A stretch of 64,000 nt of DNA from Caenorhabditis elegans (lineage: Eukaryota > Nematoda > Chromadorea > Rhabditida > Rhabditidae): positions 6,324,001 to 6,388,000 of the forward strand of contig NC_003284.9 of the NCBI RefSeq assembly GCF_000002985.6. Direction: 5' to 3'. The position numbers and the translations under genes are program-made. Under the pieces are notes generated by a model. The model saw only the letters and a program-made list of their open reading frames with translations. It was not told where the DNA came from and searched no databases. Each line of letters begins with the position of its first letter. Position 1 is the stretch's first letter. Shown in pieces: positions 11,222-24,595 of this stretch.

Positions 11222-11702
11222 GTTTTTCATTATCGGTTTCCTCGTGTCATGCATTATTTTTCCTTTTAACTTTATCATAAGTTGTAATTGGTTCATTTCA
11301 ATAAATAAACTAGATTTTTAAAAATATTAATTTCAATTATGTCAGAAAATATTCTCGTCAAAAGTTCCGTACAAATCTTCATTGATGTGTTTTTTAGTAT
11401 GGATCCCACTGAAAGTTGTTGAATTGAGCATATTTTGTATCTGAAATCATTTAGGAACATTGAAAATGATTGAAGGTTGCTGGGTTTTGATATCTGTTAT
11501 TCTAGTTTTCTAGGCTATTCTAGGCTAGACTGTATTTTTTGTAACAAAAATCGAACGATAAAAATTCCAGGAATCCTATATGTATTATAATTCAAGTGTA
11601 TAAATGCATATGGAATTATTCAAGATTCAAATATTACGTTTCGGTGATCTTGGCTTGACAAAAAGAACTAAAAACTTCCTGCTAGACAATCCACTTGACT
11701 TT
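11222..11702. other. Convergent intergenic region, collagen copy 5 / SLC2 gene
   Basis: Holds the 3' UTR of collagen copy 5 with poly(A) signals at 11300-11309 and the presumed 3' UTR of the minus-strand transporter. No further gene is seen. Confidence 0.6.
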
Positions 11703-14035
11703 TTATTCACGTACCTCTTCACTTGATCTCCCTTTCGTTTCGGGTAAATATAGGTAAATGAGGATGGCAGCCACTAGTGCGGGACCGGCGGCAAGAATGA
11801 GAAGACTGAATATTCCAAGTAGTTTTATCATATGTATCGTAAAGACTTACCTGTAACCACCTACTAAATTGTCAACGGTTAAGTAGAAAAATGTTTCGAT
11901 CATAGTTGTGGACAATAAAATTCCTGTTGACAATGGTTGGAAGATCCATGCATATTCCGGATCGACAAGTTCTGATGTCAAAAACCACGCTGGCCCACCG
12001 CAGCCGATGCCGATAAATGTTTTTGTTGCCGCGAAACAAAGAGATACGATCACTTTGTTGGTTGTGAAAACCACTGCTCCAATGTTAGCAACACATGTTC
12101 CAAATAAACCAACAAGTACCAACTTCCGTCTTCCAAATCGGTCAGCCTACATCAAAATCAGTTTTGTTACTGAAAAGAAAAGAAAACTCACCAAATATAT
12201 TCCAAACAACGAGGCAAAGAAAAGAACTAATCCCAGCCCATCCGAGACTAAAATAGTAAACGTATCTGTTGTCTGATGAATCTTTTTCGAACTTTTCTCT
12301 TCGCCCTAAAAACTCTTGGTTTACTTTTTTTTCAAATTTAACTGTAAAAGAGAAAACATACTATCAGCATATTAGATGAGAATGTGTCAATTAAATCATC
12401 ACCGGTAAAAGCATATGACGCTGCAACAATAGCACCTATCAAAAAACCTTTGAATGATTCTCTCCATGATTTTCTACAAACTGGTTAATGTAACAAGTAA
12501 CATAATCATGTTTTTACCCATAATTTGCATATTTTGAAGTAAACTTATTTTCCATCATTTCGTAGTTGGAAATTAATGGGCGATACGAGTTGGATCTTTC
12601 GGTTCCATGGTAGAAAAGTTTTGAGTGAATTGCTGCAAATTAATGTTTTTTTTTAGTTTCAAGCAATCACTGTTCATGACTTGAAATTTGGTTTCTTTTT
12701 TATATTCAAAAATTAAATAGATTAAAATTTTTGTGTAGCTTTAGAAAGATTATAATGCCGCCAAAAACCTAATCGCATTAAAATTAGTCTCCAAGAATAT
12801 TTATTTCAATTATGTATAATTGAAATAAAAAGTTTTAAATTTGGTAACCTTATTGTGCATCCACTGACTGAAAATGTACCTGAACTAACGAAAAACGCTG
12901 CCGATTAAAAATTTTTAAATAGGGTTATACATACCAGCTAAGTTTGTTGCCAACCGAGTTTCTGGCAACATGGCCAGGTTTTGACAAATGGTTGCCAATT
13001 TTGCCGGTCGGATAACTGGACAAGATTATTTTTTGAAAATGAAGACCTTTTTTACGTTTTTAAATTGACTACTTAAATTTTCAAAACTTGTGGTCTTTTT
13101 ATTGAAGAAAAAATAACTGTTTACCTTCGTGTATACATTCCGGATGAAAATGACTCAGATAGTTTGGAGTTGGTGGTGTGATTATTAGCACAAATAATAG
13201 GAACAAAATTGGAATCACAGCGGATATTTGCATAATAAAGAATCTAGAACTTCCGAGAGGCAGAATTTCTTCAGATCCTAAAACCAATCCAAGAAGAGTC
13301 GCGAATGATTGTGAGACTTGCTGAATATCGATTTTTGATGAAAATTTTTCATCGAGTTACCTGAAAATTATTCAGAAACGATCTGTAATGTGCCGGACTG
13401 ATTTCAATTATGTACAAAGGCAGAAGACACAGTGAGCTTCCTGCCTGTAGTCCGATCATGAGTCTACCAATCGACAATATTGTAGCAAACGTGACTTCAC
13501 CTGAAACAACAATCAGCTAGTGTCTCAAACTGTCATAATTTGTTTTTGTTTACCAAGTGAGAGAAACGACAGTGCGAGAAAATGTACGCCAACGCCAATT
13601 GTTGCGGCAATACACATTATTCCTTGTGCTCTTTTAACTCCAATCCATTTAGTTAGAAACGGTACCTAAAAATTTATAATCTGGATGAATATGTCTAGAT
13701 CTAAACTTTTAAAAGATACCATCAAAAATCCAAGAATTGTTCCCGGGTAGAACATGCTGACAGTCACGCTCCATTGTGCAAGCCAATCATTTTCAGGGAG
13801 TTGACACGTGTAACATTCCCTTGATTGTTTGTAAGCAGTCCTGGCGAGTTTATAAAATGTGTCAACAGATGTGTTCACATAAGTGATCTGAAAATGATTG
13901 CTGACTTAGAACTGTTCAATGGTCATTTCTTGCAAATTAAAAAATTTGCAAACTTACCTGGAAAGCAAAAGACCAATTGGCACAAAACGAAGCGATGGCT
14001 GCTAAGATAACCAAACGGCATGGTGGTATATTCAT
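11703..14035 (-). CDS. SLC2-type facilitative sugar transporter (MFS), 477 aa
   Basis: Ten exons, all in phase: 14035-13958, 13887-13720, 13665-13554, 13500-13361, 13320-13125, 12632-12518, 12473-12362, 12305-12192, 12146-11851, 11805-11703. The product is 477 residues, the normal size for the family. Hallmarks of the sugar porter branch of the major facilitator superfamily are visible: GRLMIGLQAG and EISPAHYR in the first half, the inter-domain loop after PPTPNYL, ADRFGRRK at the start of a second-half loop, and PETKGRSSEEV at the C-terminus. Expected role: plasma-membrane hexose (or related polyol) transport with 12 membrane helices. The typical glucose-binding QLS motif is not obvious, so the substrate is open. 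The first exon follows TAGTTTCAG, compatible with SL1 trans-splicing. Confidence 0.9.
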
Positions 14036-14043
14036 CAAGCGTT

Positions 14044-17000
14044 CTGAAACTATTCAAATTGAAAATTGCAACAGAACATACGGACAACATAAATTGAAGA
14101 GTAAGACAACAACAATACTTGTATATATTTTGGCATGTACATACATACATATTTGCCTGAAAATTCTTAATTTTTTAAAATTCTACTTTTTAATCAGAAA
14201 ATTGCAACAAGAAATTAGGAAATTATTAACGTCTATTGGAGAAAAAATTCAAAATCTTCTGATACAAGAACATAGAAATTGGCTGGAAGATTTAAAAATG
14301 TTTCAGTTGTTATTATGAAACGAAACGCGACAGGCAAGGAAAAATGGATCATATCAGAAATTTGCATAATTTTTTCCGTTAACCATTTTTATTAGGAGGC
14401 ATGACTCAATATTCATAAAAATCTAAAAGAATCGGACACAAGGATGGTAAAAAATGAAAGGGAGGCGGTTTGTTTGTTGCATTTGTCTTTTTGTTTCAAT
14501 ATTCCTCTCAAATCGGTATCACAAAAAAAAATGAAAAAATAAAACAAAAACAAAAAAGCGATAAGATTGATTTGGAGTGGTAATGTGGTAAGGCTGATAG
14601 ACTATTCGAGAGCCGTGAGCGTGTGTGTTAGAGTAGTGTCCCAAACCCCCCGATAAGATAACAGTTTCATTTTGTGTCCTCTCATCACAAATTGCTATTG
14701 AATGAACAAGGTAGTGAGTTATCAGTGGAAATGAGTGTAGCGTAGAATAATGGTCAAGCGAACTACATTCGTTTAAATCACGAGTTCCTTGTCTGGCGAT
14801 ATACTACTTTCAAAAAATGACTGAAAGTTGTTTTTGTATCACTTTTTAGAGTGAATGATGTAATATTTTACTTTTTTACAGTTTCAGAAACAGTCCAACA
14901 TGATAAAATATCTATGTAGAACACTTCAGTCATCATTAGATCATCTAATTTAATTGAAAGTTTTGGTAACTTGCCAGACTCATTATTTTACTGTTATGAA
15001 ACGTTCAGATCATTATTGCCCTTTTGGAATTTTATTAAAAATTATAATTAAAATTATCAAATTTTTGAGGTGGGACAAACGACGGACAAAGAAAATACAG
15101 CATTCATTAAGACCTTTTAAATATTCGATAAAAAAGGTGCTATTAATATAAAAATTTTCGATAACTTCCAAAGTTTTCGAAGATTATTCCAAAGTATTTC
15201 ATAGTGAGGAAACTCATTCAATTTTTTTTTCAACGATTGTCATTTACAACACGCTTTTATGTGTTGTTCTACTGCAATCAAACATTATATTGATCTCGCA
15301 ATATATGATTTTTGGCAATTTACAAAATTGGGGAACACCAAGTTTTTTTCATATCTCTGGGTGATAATTTTTATTTACTTTTAAACAGGTATGCGCGGTA
15401 ATCAAAAATTTCCAACAATCGGAATGTGCCAGGTTTCAGTTTTTGTAAAGTGTTGAAATCGTTGATTACTGGACAAAAAGTGAAAATTTTTCAACAAAAT
15501 ACTCTCTACATCTCTAAATTTACAAAACTTTTTAAAGTTATGTTTCCGGAAACTCTGATATACGATAATCTGTGATCACAATTTTCGGCAAGATTTTTGA
15601 ACCAGAACCACAATCAAGTAGCCAGACGTAAAGAAAAATGCCACTTCGTTTGAAAAGTTTTTTTTTGCATTTTTAATATGAATTTTTCTAAGACTATCAA
15701 TCTGTTGAATTTTGCTCTGGTGTTTGTGGGTTTCTATAACACCCCTTCAAAATCCAGCTTTGCAAAATCCCCAATTCTAAAGTTTGCCCCCTATTTTAGA
15801 CTTTGATCAGCATTGCATCTTACTTCCGTCCATATTTCTTGCTCTTTTTTACTCATATCCTGTATAGTGCAAAATAGAGGAAATGTTGCTTGGTTTCAAA
15901 TTATTCCTCGTTTCATGCGCATTAAATCGCTCGTTTTTTCATTAGATTCCTTTTTGGTTGCTGGGCTCGACAACACAATTCACCCAGCCATCACACACTA
16001 CGATGTTTAATTTCACACATATTCTCACATGCAAACGTCTTCCACATTCTTAATTACACTCTGTTAGTTGAGACGAATGCACCAAAAAACCCCAATGGCT
16101 TATGTATGTCACTGACACCGCGTCTTCAATGACCTTTTGATGTTCTGCCCTTTGTCGAATTAATTTTCATAAAATTTAGCAGTTGCGTTAGCATGGAACG
16201 TTTCTTAATGTTTGTTGCATGTCTGTCATCAAAAAAGGTGTCGGTTTACTTGTTTATTAAAAATACAAAACACAACGGATACCAATCTCCAACTGAAGAA
16301 ACACAGCCATATATTTTGCGGTCTCACTACCTCCTATTCTTTTCCCGATTTTTTGACTCTCTGGTTTCTTTCATTAAGAACTTTCCGCAAAGTTGTTTCT
16401 CAAAAAAGAATTGGTGCAAAGATATTCTATCAAAATAAGAATTTGGGACTAACTATAAGAATTTAATAAGTTTTTTTCAAATCCAAATTTTTCTAGTTAA
16501 TCTTTTTATTTATTATCCAAAGCATTTTTAAATATGATTTGTTAACAAATTATAGAGTTCTGAACGATTTTTATAGTGAACCAGTCCAGGTCGAATTTTT
16601 TGGATTTATATATTAATTAGAAATGAGATAATAAAATTGTATGACCTCTCAAATTATTCTGCTATAATTCTACCGAAATTCGGAATCTTCCCGCATCCTA
16701 TTTATAATTAATATTTGAATTGCGAACAAATATTTTCAAAAATAATAAATAATCTTTAAAAAATTTGTGAATAAAAAAGTGTTTTGAATTATTTATAACA
16801 AGAAAGTCTGACTGTGCAAGTGAAATATACAATATTATATATTTTAGATGGAAATTTTATGGAAATAGTCTTTTCTTTTGAAAACTTAACATCACCATCA
16901 AATATTTTGGAAAATTTTAACGAAGTTACATTGAAAATACATTTTTCGGGACATTCAAAGCCTAATAAAGTATGCGCCCAAGTTTCGCTCTTCCAACTTT

Positions 17001-17834
17001 AACGTTTGCGTGAAAATAAAGTAACGCCGTACATAACAGTGTTGCACTAGTGTAACACTAATATGTAAAATTTTCTTAAGACTTAAGTTTAAATATTTTG
17101 GTTTTTAGAAAGCAAAATTTATGTGATACAATCACAAATTTTAGGAACATTTCGAAAGTAATCGACAACCAACGTAATTAAATTTTTTTAATGTTTTGGG
17201 TTATCTTAGAATATAACAATGAAGCCAAATGATGGCTCACATATTATCAGTGGAACGGACACTTTTCAACTGTCAGCTTTGTGGTCTTTGTTCAAACTCC
17301 TGACGAAAACTCCTCTGACATTTTTTTTCAAATGTTTACATAAAAATGTATTTGGCCACATGTTGTTGTTGCAACAATCGCAACAACAATATTTACCACT
17401 GTTTTACATATTCTGACACGAAAAAAAAACCACCACAATCCTACTTTTGATCCCATGCCCTCTTCATTCTTTTCCGGCCGTCATCAATCATACTTCTTGA
17501 TCTTTTGGTGCTCTTTCTCTTCACACCCTCCCTCTGTTCTTTTGATCGATCATTCAAGACACTACACAGTGCGTTGACAGTTTTGTATTTTTCTCTCTAT
17601 CTCTCACTCTCTTACTCTTTTGTTCAATCTCTGGAATACAGGACCACTGTGCACAATATCGTTGTGTCTAAATCCTATACGTTTTGCACAGTCCCTCATC
17701 TACAATGAAAACAGAACACGGGCGGCATAATTCGTTTTCCGTTTCGTTTGATAGTCGGATTTTTGTTCATTTTTGTGTTTGAAATTTATCTGTTGAAATG
17801 TGAAACAATTTATTTTCAGATACTTAGTACTTTC
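14044..17834. other. Large divergent intergenic region (3.8 kb)
   Basis: Lies between the 5' ends of the minus-strand transporter and the plus-strand 801-aa gene, so it should contain both promoters. I see AT-rich DNA, a C/T-rich block at about 17500-17600 that resembles worm promoter DNA, and no convincing exon, tRNA or transposon. Short open frames here (for example at 14954, 15813 and 16814) lack splice and codon support. Confidence 0.5.
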
Positions 17835-20800
17835 ATGGTTATCTCGTCAAATGCATTTATTGTGGGTAGAGTCGGAGAACTTGATCTCGTAAGTTTTTAC
17901 TGTGAAAAAAATTAACAGTAATTTCTCAAGTTCCAATGTCCGGAGAATTTTGTAAAAAAACTTTTTTTTGACTAACTTCCAAAAATATCAATTGTTGACT
18001 GAACAATTTTTGCGCAGTTTAAAAGTTTTTCTATAAGTGTTGCTATGTTATTTAATTATTTTAGCACCATATAATTGATTTTAAACGTTTTCGTGCTTCC
18101 AAAAATGGTTGATTTTTTTCAGATAACGGCAGGATGGCATTTTTTGCAACGAACAATGAATAATGAAGATCGTCGTGGTTTTGAGAAAATGATCAGCATG
18201 CCAGGATTTTGCGTGAAGAAGTTTGAAGAAACGTATCTACTGAAGCGTGTTAACCCTTTTGCGCAAAGTTGGTTTTTTGTCTCGTAAATCTCAAGTTGTA
18301 AAGTTTTTTGGATGTAATATTGAATGAAATGTAGCAGAATGTAAAATGGAGTATTGTTCACAGAAGGGTGAGAGTAAAAACGGAAGATTTGAAACAAAGT
18401 TATGGTTAGGAAAATTTCAGAAAATTTTCTTCCTGATCTCACAGCTTAACAATTCAAAATTTATTAAACTTTATGTAAAACATATTAAAAACATAGTAAT
18501 TTTTTCAGCGGAAGAAGGCCGCATTATCAAATTCAACAGTTCGGACTGTCCATGCGGTAAATCTCAAGATGTTCATAACATTTCGGCAATGAAGGATCAA
18601 CTTTCGAATTTCCTCGATAAATGGGAAAATGTTCATGAGAAGTTTTCTCTTCCAACAGGTTCATCGGAACTTACCACTTCAAAAGTGAGCCGTTAATTGT
18701 GAATATCAAAGCAATATATTCAACTTGAATTTTCAGACGCCGATTGACGTGGACACAAAAGAACAAGAAAATCGTCTGAAACAGAAAGCGGAAGCTGCAC
18801 CAAAGAGCACTCCAATTGAAAATCACAAGAAAAATATCCAAGCTTTATGTAAGCAAAATGCAGTTGCTGAGCAATGCCTGTGGAACGTCTATCATGTTTC
18901 AGGAAAACCCGCAGAGAAAAAGGAACAACGAAATGATATGGATAGAAACATTTCAGGGGTTTCTGTAAAAGACTATGAAACTTTGAAAAACTTTGAAGAT
19001 AAATCACCACCCCAAGCAGAAAATGCGTCGTCAAGCAAGAAAGTAAGTAAACGTATTCTTATATTTCTTTTTAATCTTTATTATTTTCAGGATGAACCTA
19101 TTTCTGTTGAGTGCACCGATGAAACGTCAAGCCGTCTCAGCCCCGCTACAGATATCAGTCATGAAATGGCGGAACACGGAACGCCCGACTCCGGAATGAT
19201 CTCCGACGTCAGCGAAATCAAGGTTCTGCCTGCAGGAAAAATTGAGAAGAAACTAATAAAGGAATTGAATCCTGAGATGATGGTTGGTCGAGATGGTCGG
19301 AGATACCGTCAGAAACTTCGCGAAGCTGAGAAGCAGGCGACTGTAGAGTTCAAACTTGAGAATTTTGAGCAAACTAATGGCGAAGCCCAGAGTGTAGAGA
19401 ACGATATATTAACTGGAAAGGAGAAAAGACGCTTGAAAGATAAACTGCGAAAGGAGAAAAAAGAACAGAGCAAATTATTTGTTGAAAAAGACTTGGAGAA
19501 GAACAAGGTAACATATGTTTAATTTATGCCTAATTTATCTCAAAAATTCAGGAAAGCAGCAGTGCTTCTTTGAGTACAAACAAATTGGCGGAGTCTCCAA
19601 CTGAAGCAGATAAAAATAGCAACGTTATTCACACAAATATCAAACCAAAAGACATTTGTATCGAAACAGAATATCCTGCGAACAATGATAATAAGAAGAA
19701 AAGTGAAGTCATGTTTTCTTCCACGGTCACAAACGTGTTCGGGAGAAATGAAAATCAAACCAGTTTTGATGTGAAGGAGCACACTGTGGATTCATTTGAA
19801 TTACTACCCGGAGAGTATCGAATTTCGAATTTTGGCCAGCAGATGGCTGATACAACTTCTGCGGAAATGACTGCATTGGGAAAAATGCCTCAAGAGGCTG
19901 GAGAAGTGAAGCCAACTGTGCGAGAGGTCAGAATTCTGAAAAAAATAAATAAAAAGTAGTGAATTTGGAAAGACTACAGAAATTGAAATCGTGGACTTCC
20001 AGACTAAAATTTATGAAGCATAATAAACAAATGGAAGAAAAAACAGATCAACAAATCAGTTAAATTCCACATGATTCACATCACATGGAAATTCAAACTT
20101 TGTTGTTCTGTTTGCACGTAGACCGATCTATTGTTTCAGTTCCTTCGGTTTAAGATTTTTCGAGAGCGTTAATTTCAACAAATATAATAGAAACTTGATG
20201 CATAACTCTCAAAATATTGCTAAATATTCTTGTTCACTCAAAAAGCACATTCTAGAACGCCACGAATTTGCGTTTCAATCTGAAGTTTTTTAGCATTCTG
20301 GAGCCAATTTTTTACAAAGGGAACGGAATTTCCCGCTTTCTTTGAAAACCACAGTGAGTATTTCTACTTTTACAACGTAATTAAATAATTCCCACATACA
20401 CATTAGCCTTTAATAATTTACACTAAAATTGTATTATTCTCAAATATTTTCAGGTGATAGCAAACTCTCCAGAAGGTGACATAGAAGGCAAACGGCTTAG
20501 CAAAGGTCAGAAAAGACGTGCACGTAACAAGGCGAACAAAGGTGTCTACGTGGTGAATGAAAACGGCTCACATTCCATTGAGTTGCTGCCGGGAGAATAT
20601 AAACTTTTGGAACTCGATGAAAACAAGAAAATTCAAGAATTTCCCATTGACACGAGGCATTACATGAGAGATGATCAAACGGGTGGCGGATCAAAAATAG
20701 TTGAACAAGGACAGAGAACGAAAAAGAAGAAGGTACAAATGCCGAGCAAAATCAAAACTTTTTTTTCAATTTTCAGAATTTCTACGTTGCCGGGAACTTA

Positions 20801-21645
20801 TCTAAAAACATTCTTGACAACGGAAAGTGGTTGGCATACGTTATTGACGATAAAAACTCCGATGGTGTTCCAAGAGTGGGAGAAGTTAGCACGGAAGAAG
20901 TACAAGAAACTATCAAGTTACTCGACTCCAAAATATCTCATAATGCAATACAAGATAACAGTTGTTCCGAAGATTTTGAATTCGGATCTTCATCCAGTAC
21001 GAATTTTGTGACAGGATCTAGCAGAAGTTTATTGCCAGAGTTAGATGCGGATTTTGTTCGAAAAACACTTGCCGATTACGAGGAAAATGCAACAGAAGAT
21101 GCTGCTGAAAATAACAATGAGGTGTTTGAGTCGGCTAGCGAAGAGTTAGAAATGTTCATGAATTCGGAAGGTATTGCGCCAAATTTCCATTCAGAATGTA
21201 AGCCTTCAGATCCTTTCAAGCCAATCTGTTTGTTTTAAGTTGCAAAGAAAACTTCTCCGCTTCTCGTTGGTAATGCAGAATTCAAGGATTTTTGCAGCAA
21301 GTATTCAAATTCAAAATATGATAATAAGAGTGAGAAAACATCTAAAACACTTTGTGAATATTTTTAATTCAATTTCAGCAATCTCAAAACTGGTCAAGAA
21401 ATACATTGACACCAGAATTGTACACCATTACGAGGTAAAGAAAATTGAGAACACACCCAGTATCTTTTTTATTATTTCAGAGATTCAAAAAGCTTGCTGA
21501 CAGGGAATCGCACAGAATTGCCAAAAGCTGGACAAAAATCTACGAGACTTCCTCATATTCATTGATGGTCATGCTCTACACCAATAGCCCCAGCTCTTCC
21601 GTCGGTTTCTCTGATTTGGAGGAAATTTTGTTTAACGACAGATAA
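17835..21645 (+). CDS. Uncharacterised large charged protein (about 801 aa)
   Basis: Eleven exons, in phase: 17835-17888, 18123-18246, 18335-18367, 18509-18684, 18737-19042, 19091-19507, 19552-19926, 20454-20732, 20777-21197, 21379-21434, 21481-21645. Exon 3 is inferred from the need for a phase-1 junction and is the least certain. The N-terminal 50 residues are hydrophobic/aromatic, a CPCGKS motif follows, and then long Lys/Glu-rich stretches. Three short basic segments look repeated (GRDGRRYRQKLREAEKQ, TGKEKRRLKDKLRKEKKEQ, SKGQKRRARNKANKG), as does ELLPGEY (in exons 7 and 8). Basic, disordered and possibly RNA- or nucleus-associated, but I do not recognise the family. Its last two exons have the same size and phase plan as the genes at 22.4, 26.3, 40.5 and 46.0 kb. 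Confidence 0.72.
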
Positions 21646-22358
21646 ATCACTTTTGATTTGTGTTTTCAAAATACTGGAAGAAAATTTTTATGTTTCTATT
21701 TATAGTTTTATATATGTATTACATTGCTTGTAGACTTGTATCTGATCAAGGATATCACTTATTAAAAAAAAAATTTCATTACATTTCTTTCACCTTCTTT
21801 CTCTCATTCCGTTTTTATTCATGACAAAGATTTTTTTTGCACAAAAGATAACTGTCAACAACACTTTTTCTGTACGGTGTCAATGAAATATGCAGTCACA
21901 AAATATCCAAGACAGCGATTCAACCAGTTTTGTAGTATGAAATATTTCGAACAAGGCAAGTTACTGGGAAAAATAAATTGCACAGTTTTTTTTAAAATTT
22001 GATTGTTCCAAAAATAATTGCAACAAAAAAACTTGAGAATGTATTGGTCAATGATGGATGCTAATATGACATAACGGAACAATAGTTCAATGTACAAGAA
22101 GACTTACAATGTACAAGTAGAAATATGTACAAGAAGACTTAAAGAAAACAAACAAGTTAGTAGATCAATTTAATGTAAGTCAATAAATGCTCATTAATGC
22201 CTTAACGTTGCAGATACATTTACATTCATTTTTAAATAAGTTTACGATTGACTTTCAAAAACAAAATTATCAAAATCATCAATATGTAAAGAGAAAAATG
22301 GTTTTGAACCACACACAGAAACTTGATTAATTATACACAATACAAACTGATTCAGCAA
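21646..22358. other. Convergent intergenic region
   Basis: 3' UTRs of the 801-aa gene and of the minus-strand 205-aa gene. A short direct repeat (TGTACAAGAAGACTTA) occurs twice around 22092-22142. Nothing else is seen. Confidence 0.5.
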
Positions 22359-23113
22359 CTAAATAAATAGTAATTTGTCTAGAATTGGTTCGTAACCAAC
22401 AAGAAAAAGGTTTTGAATTGAATTCAGGAGGTGTGATTTAAAACTGGGATCAGTTGTTGAACAAGAGTAGTTGAAGATTGGAAAAAAGTTCATCGGCATG
22501 TAATCAGTAGCAATTATCAAAATGATCAGTTTTTCTAGTGCATCATTGTTCAGAAAGTTACTTTTCAGGTAATCCTAAAAAATGTCATGTATGTCGAAAA
22601 ATAATTTAAAGACTCACTTTATGATATAACTCAATGAGCAGACCAATTTCAGCTCTCGCTTCCATATAATTGTCTGAAAAATAAGAATAATAACATTTAC
22701 TACTAATTATTTGTTTAACCATTCTGCTTGTTAATGAAATGCTCGAACTCTTCATTAACAACATCATCGTAAAATCGGTTGTTAAGTGCATCAATTAGTG
22801 GCTTTTTATTGGAAAAGTAAACCGTTCTCCATTTTGTTAAGAATTTAGATATACCAATATCACTCAATTTGTCTTGGTTGCCATTAACAGTTATCATTTT
22901 GTAAATAGCTTTCAGAACTTCTGTATTCACATTCGGGAGGTTAAGCAAGTGACCCAAAACGGTGCCGTGTAGTGCTGACTCTGAAAATTACACAGAACAA
23001 ATTAAAATATTAAGTCTCACAGCCTTACCATTGGAAAATGTCGCACCCATTTTTTCCTTAGCAGCGCATGATGGAATAGAGTGGAGTTTGAAGTTTTCCT
23101 CGACTTCTTTCAT
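22359..23113 (-). CDS. Uncharacterised nematode protein (205 aa)
   Basis: Four exons, in phase: 23113-23029, 22980-22720, 22673-22618, 22574-22359. The start is the first in-frame ATG (MKEVEENF); a second in-frame ATG 21 codons later begins MGATFSN, which would fit an N-myristoylation signal if it were used. The upstream reading frame is closed. The protein is mostly helical-looking and hydrophilic with no signal peptide. The segment PLIDALNNRF, ending with the phase-1 junction INKQN|D, matches [10 protein letters not shown] ... QNITN|D in the plus-strand gene at 26.3 kb. The penultimate exon is 56 nt in both, so the two look like diverged paralogues. I do not recognise a named family. Moderate confidence that it is a real gene. 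Confidence 0.72.
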
Positions 23114-24311
23114 GTTTCTGAGCACCAATTTATTTTTGAAACAAGTTAGAAATTATTATATTTTGTTTTTCTCGCACTGCCTATAGAATAAAATATTTGA
23201 AAAAGTCTTTAAAAGTATGTACTATTCAAAAATTAGAATTCAGCACGAAAAATTATCTCAGGCGGCTTTATATACTAGCAATTGTAAAAAGTGATAAGAA
23301 GTTGACTAATTACTTTCTCGTTGCACCTCCCATACCGACAAAGGTATGTTGGTTCTCATGATACTAAAGAAAATGTCTAGACGTGCAAGGTAAGAACGTT
23401 CAAACGAAGATTTTCACAAATAGGCAGAATTGACCTTCATTTCTGCACTTATGAGAAAAAGATGGAAAGAGAGGTAGGAAAAAAAGCTTAAGAGGTTTTA
23501 TTCGAGTAATTGTGGAATGGCGTGGAGGGTTTGGAATACGTTTGTCCAAATAAAAACATGAACAACATTAAAATCTTCACCTTTGTGTTTAACACTATAA
23601 TTTAACATTCAATATTTGTATTAAAGGTCAGAAATCATAGTACGAATAATAAGTATGTCTGAAAAGTTTTGGAATCTTGAGGATTTAATGTGAACCTTCA
23701 ATAGAGTACAGCTTCCAAGAATTTACATGCACTGGCATTATTCAATTATAACAATAAAACGGCTATTATTTTCAAGAAAATTTTACGTCAATATTGCTAA
23801 TAGAAACTATTTTTTAAATTTGAATGAAGTATAATTGAAAAATAAAGAAACAATAACAACAACTCAAAAACTCACCAAAGAACGCAGCAGGAAACTGAAA
23901 AATGAAGCAGCTTGAATGGAAGCAGAAATCCCTTTGAACTTGCCCCGTAAGATTACATGCACTTTGACGACTTTGCCATATTTTGCACTGATTTTATTGA
24001 AAGTGCATGCCACTTTTTGTCGAGATGTTTGGCTTCTTCTGAGAAAATGATTTTTTGGTTCTATTGAAAATTTAAACAAAAAATTTTTACGGAAATCGAA
24101 AAATTATTTTTTGTTGTTGTTTAAAAGTAGAAATAAAAACCTTTTGAAATCAAACCCAAATAATTAATGAGCCAATTATACCATTATTATAATAAAAAAG
24201 GTATAAGTTAATGATATGCTTTAAAATATTAATTTCATATTTATTTATTATTGGTGCATTACTAAATCTCAAATGTCAAAAAATTATTTAAAAAAATCAA
24301 AAAATGATCAA
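23114..24311. other. Intergenic with one exon-like antisense stretch
   Basis: Mostly AT-rich. The minus-strand segment 24038-23876 is flanked by a CATTTTCTCAG acceptor and a strong GTGAGT donor and is open in one frame. Splicing it to 23117 does not give a coding extension, because the frame of the 205-aa gene is closed there. It may be a 5' UTR exon or chance. Confidence 0.35.
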
Positions 24312-24576
24312 TTATCTTGTTATTTCAGTTATTTTACGTTGATCCAAATTTGATTCGTCATTTTCTATTTGAAATTGCTCCAAAAGCTCTTTAATCTTGT
24401 TATACGTAAAAAAGGATATCTGCAAATTTTTTTTGGATAACTTTTTGAAACAGCTGTCTAATTGTTTTATTTAGCTTTGCTCCATTGTGAAGTATTCAGA
24501 TATGGAAAACAGGTCTCAATTTTTGCGTAAATTTTTGAATTCGGTTTACCTTCCAGATGAAAAATTTGAAGGCCAT
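24312..24576 (-). CDS. Possible small two-exon gene (44 aa)
   Basis: Exon 24576-24550 begins with ATG 19 bases after a TTATTTTCAG acceptor, encodes MAFKFFIWK and ends at a GTAAAC donor. Exon 24419-24312 follows an AATTTGCAG acceptor, stays in phase and ends at TAA, giving a 44-residue product with an aromatic N-terminus and a charged, helical-looking C-terminus. A donor inside exon 2 (GTAAAA after GATCAAC) could instead join in frame to the exon-like segment at 24038. It lies between two diverged paralogues (22.4 and 26.3 kb), so it may be a fragment of a related gene. No homology is recognised; transcript evidence is needed to confirm it. Confidence 0.33.
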
Positions 24577-24595
24577 ATTGGAAACGTGGGTTTAT

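Noticed and set aside
23876-24038. Exon-like minus-strand segment as a coding 5' exon of the 205-aa gene
   Set aside because: Splicing to the acceptor at 23117 puts a stop directly before the ATG in frame, or leads to an early stop in the other phase; at most a UTR exon.
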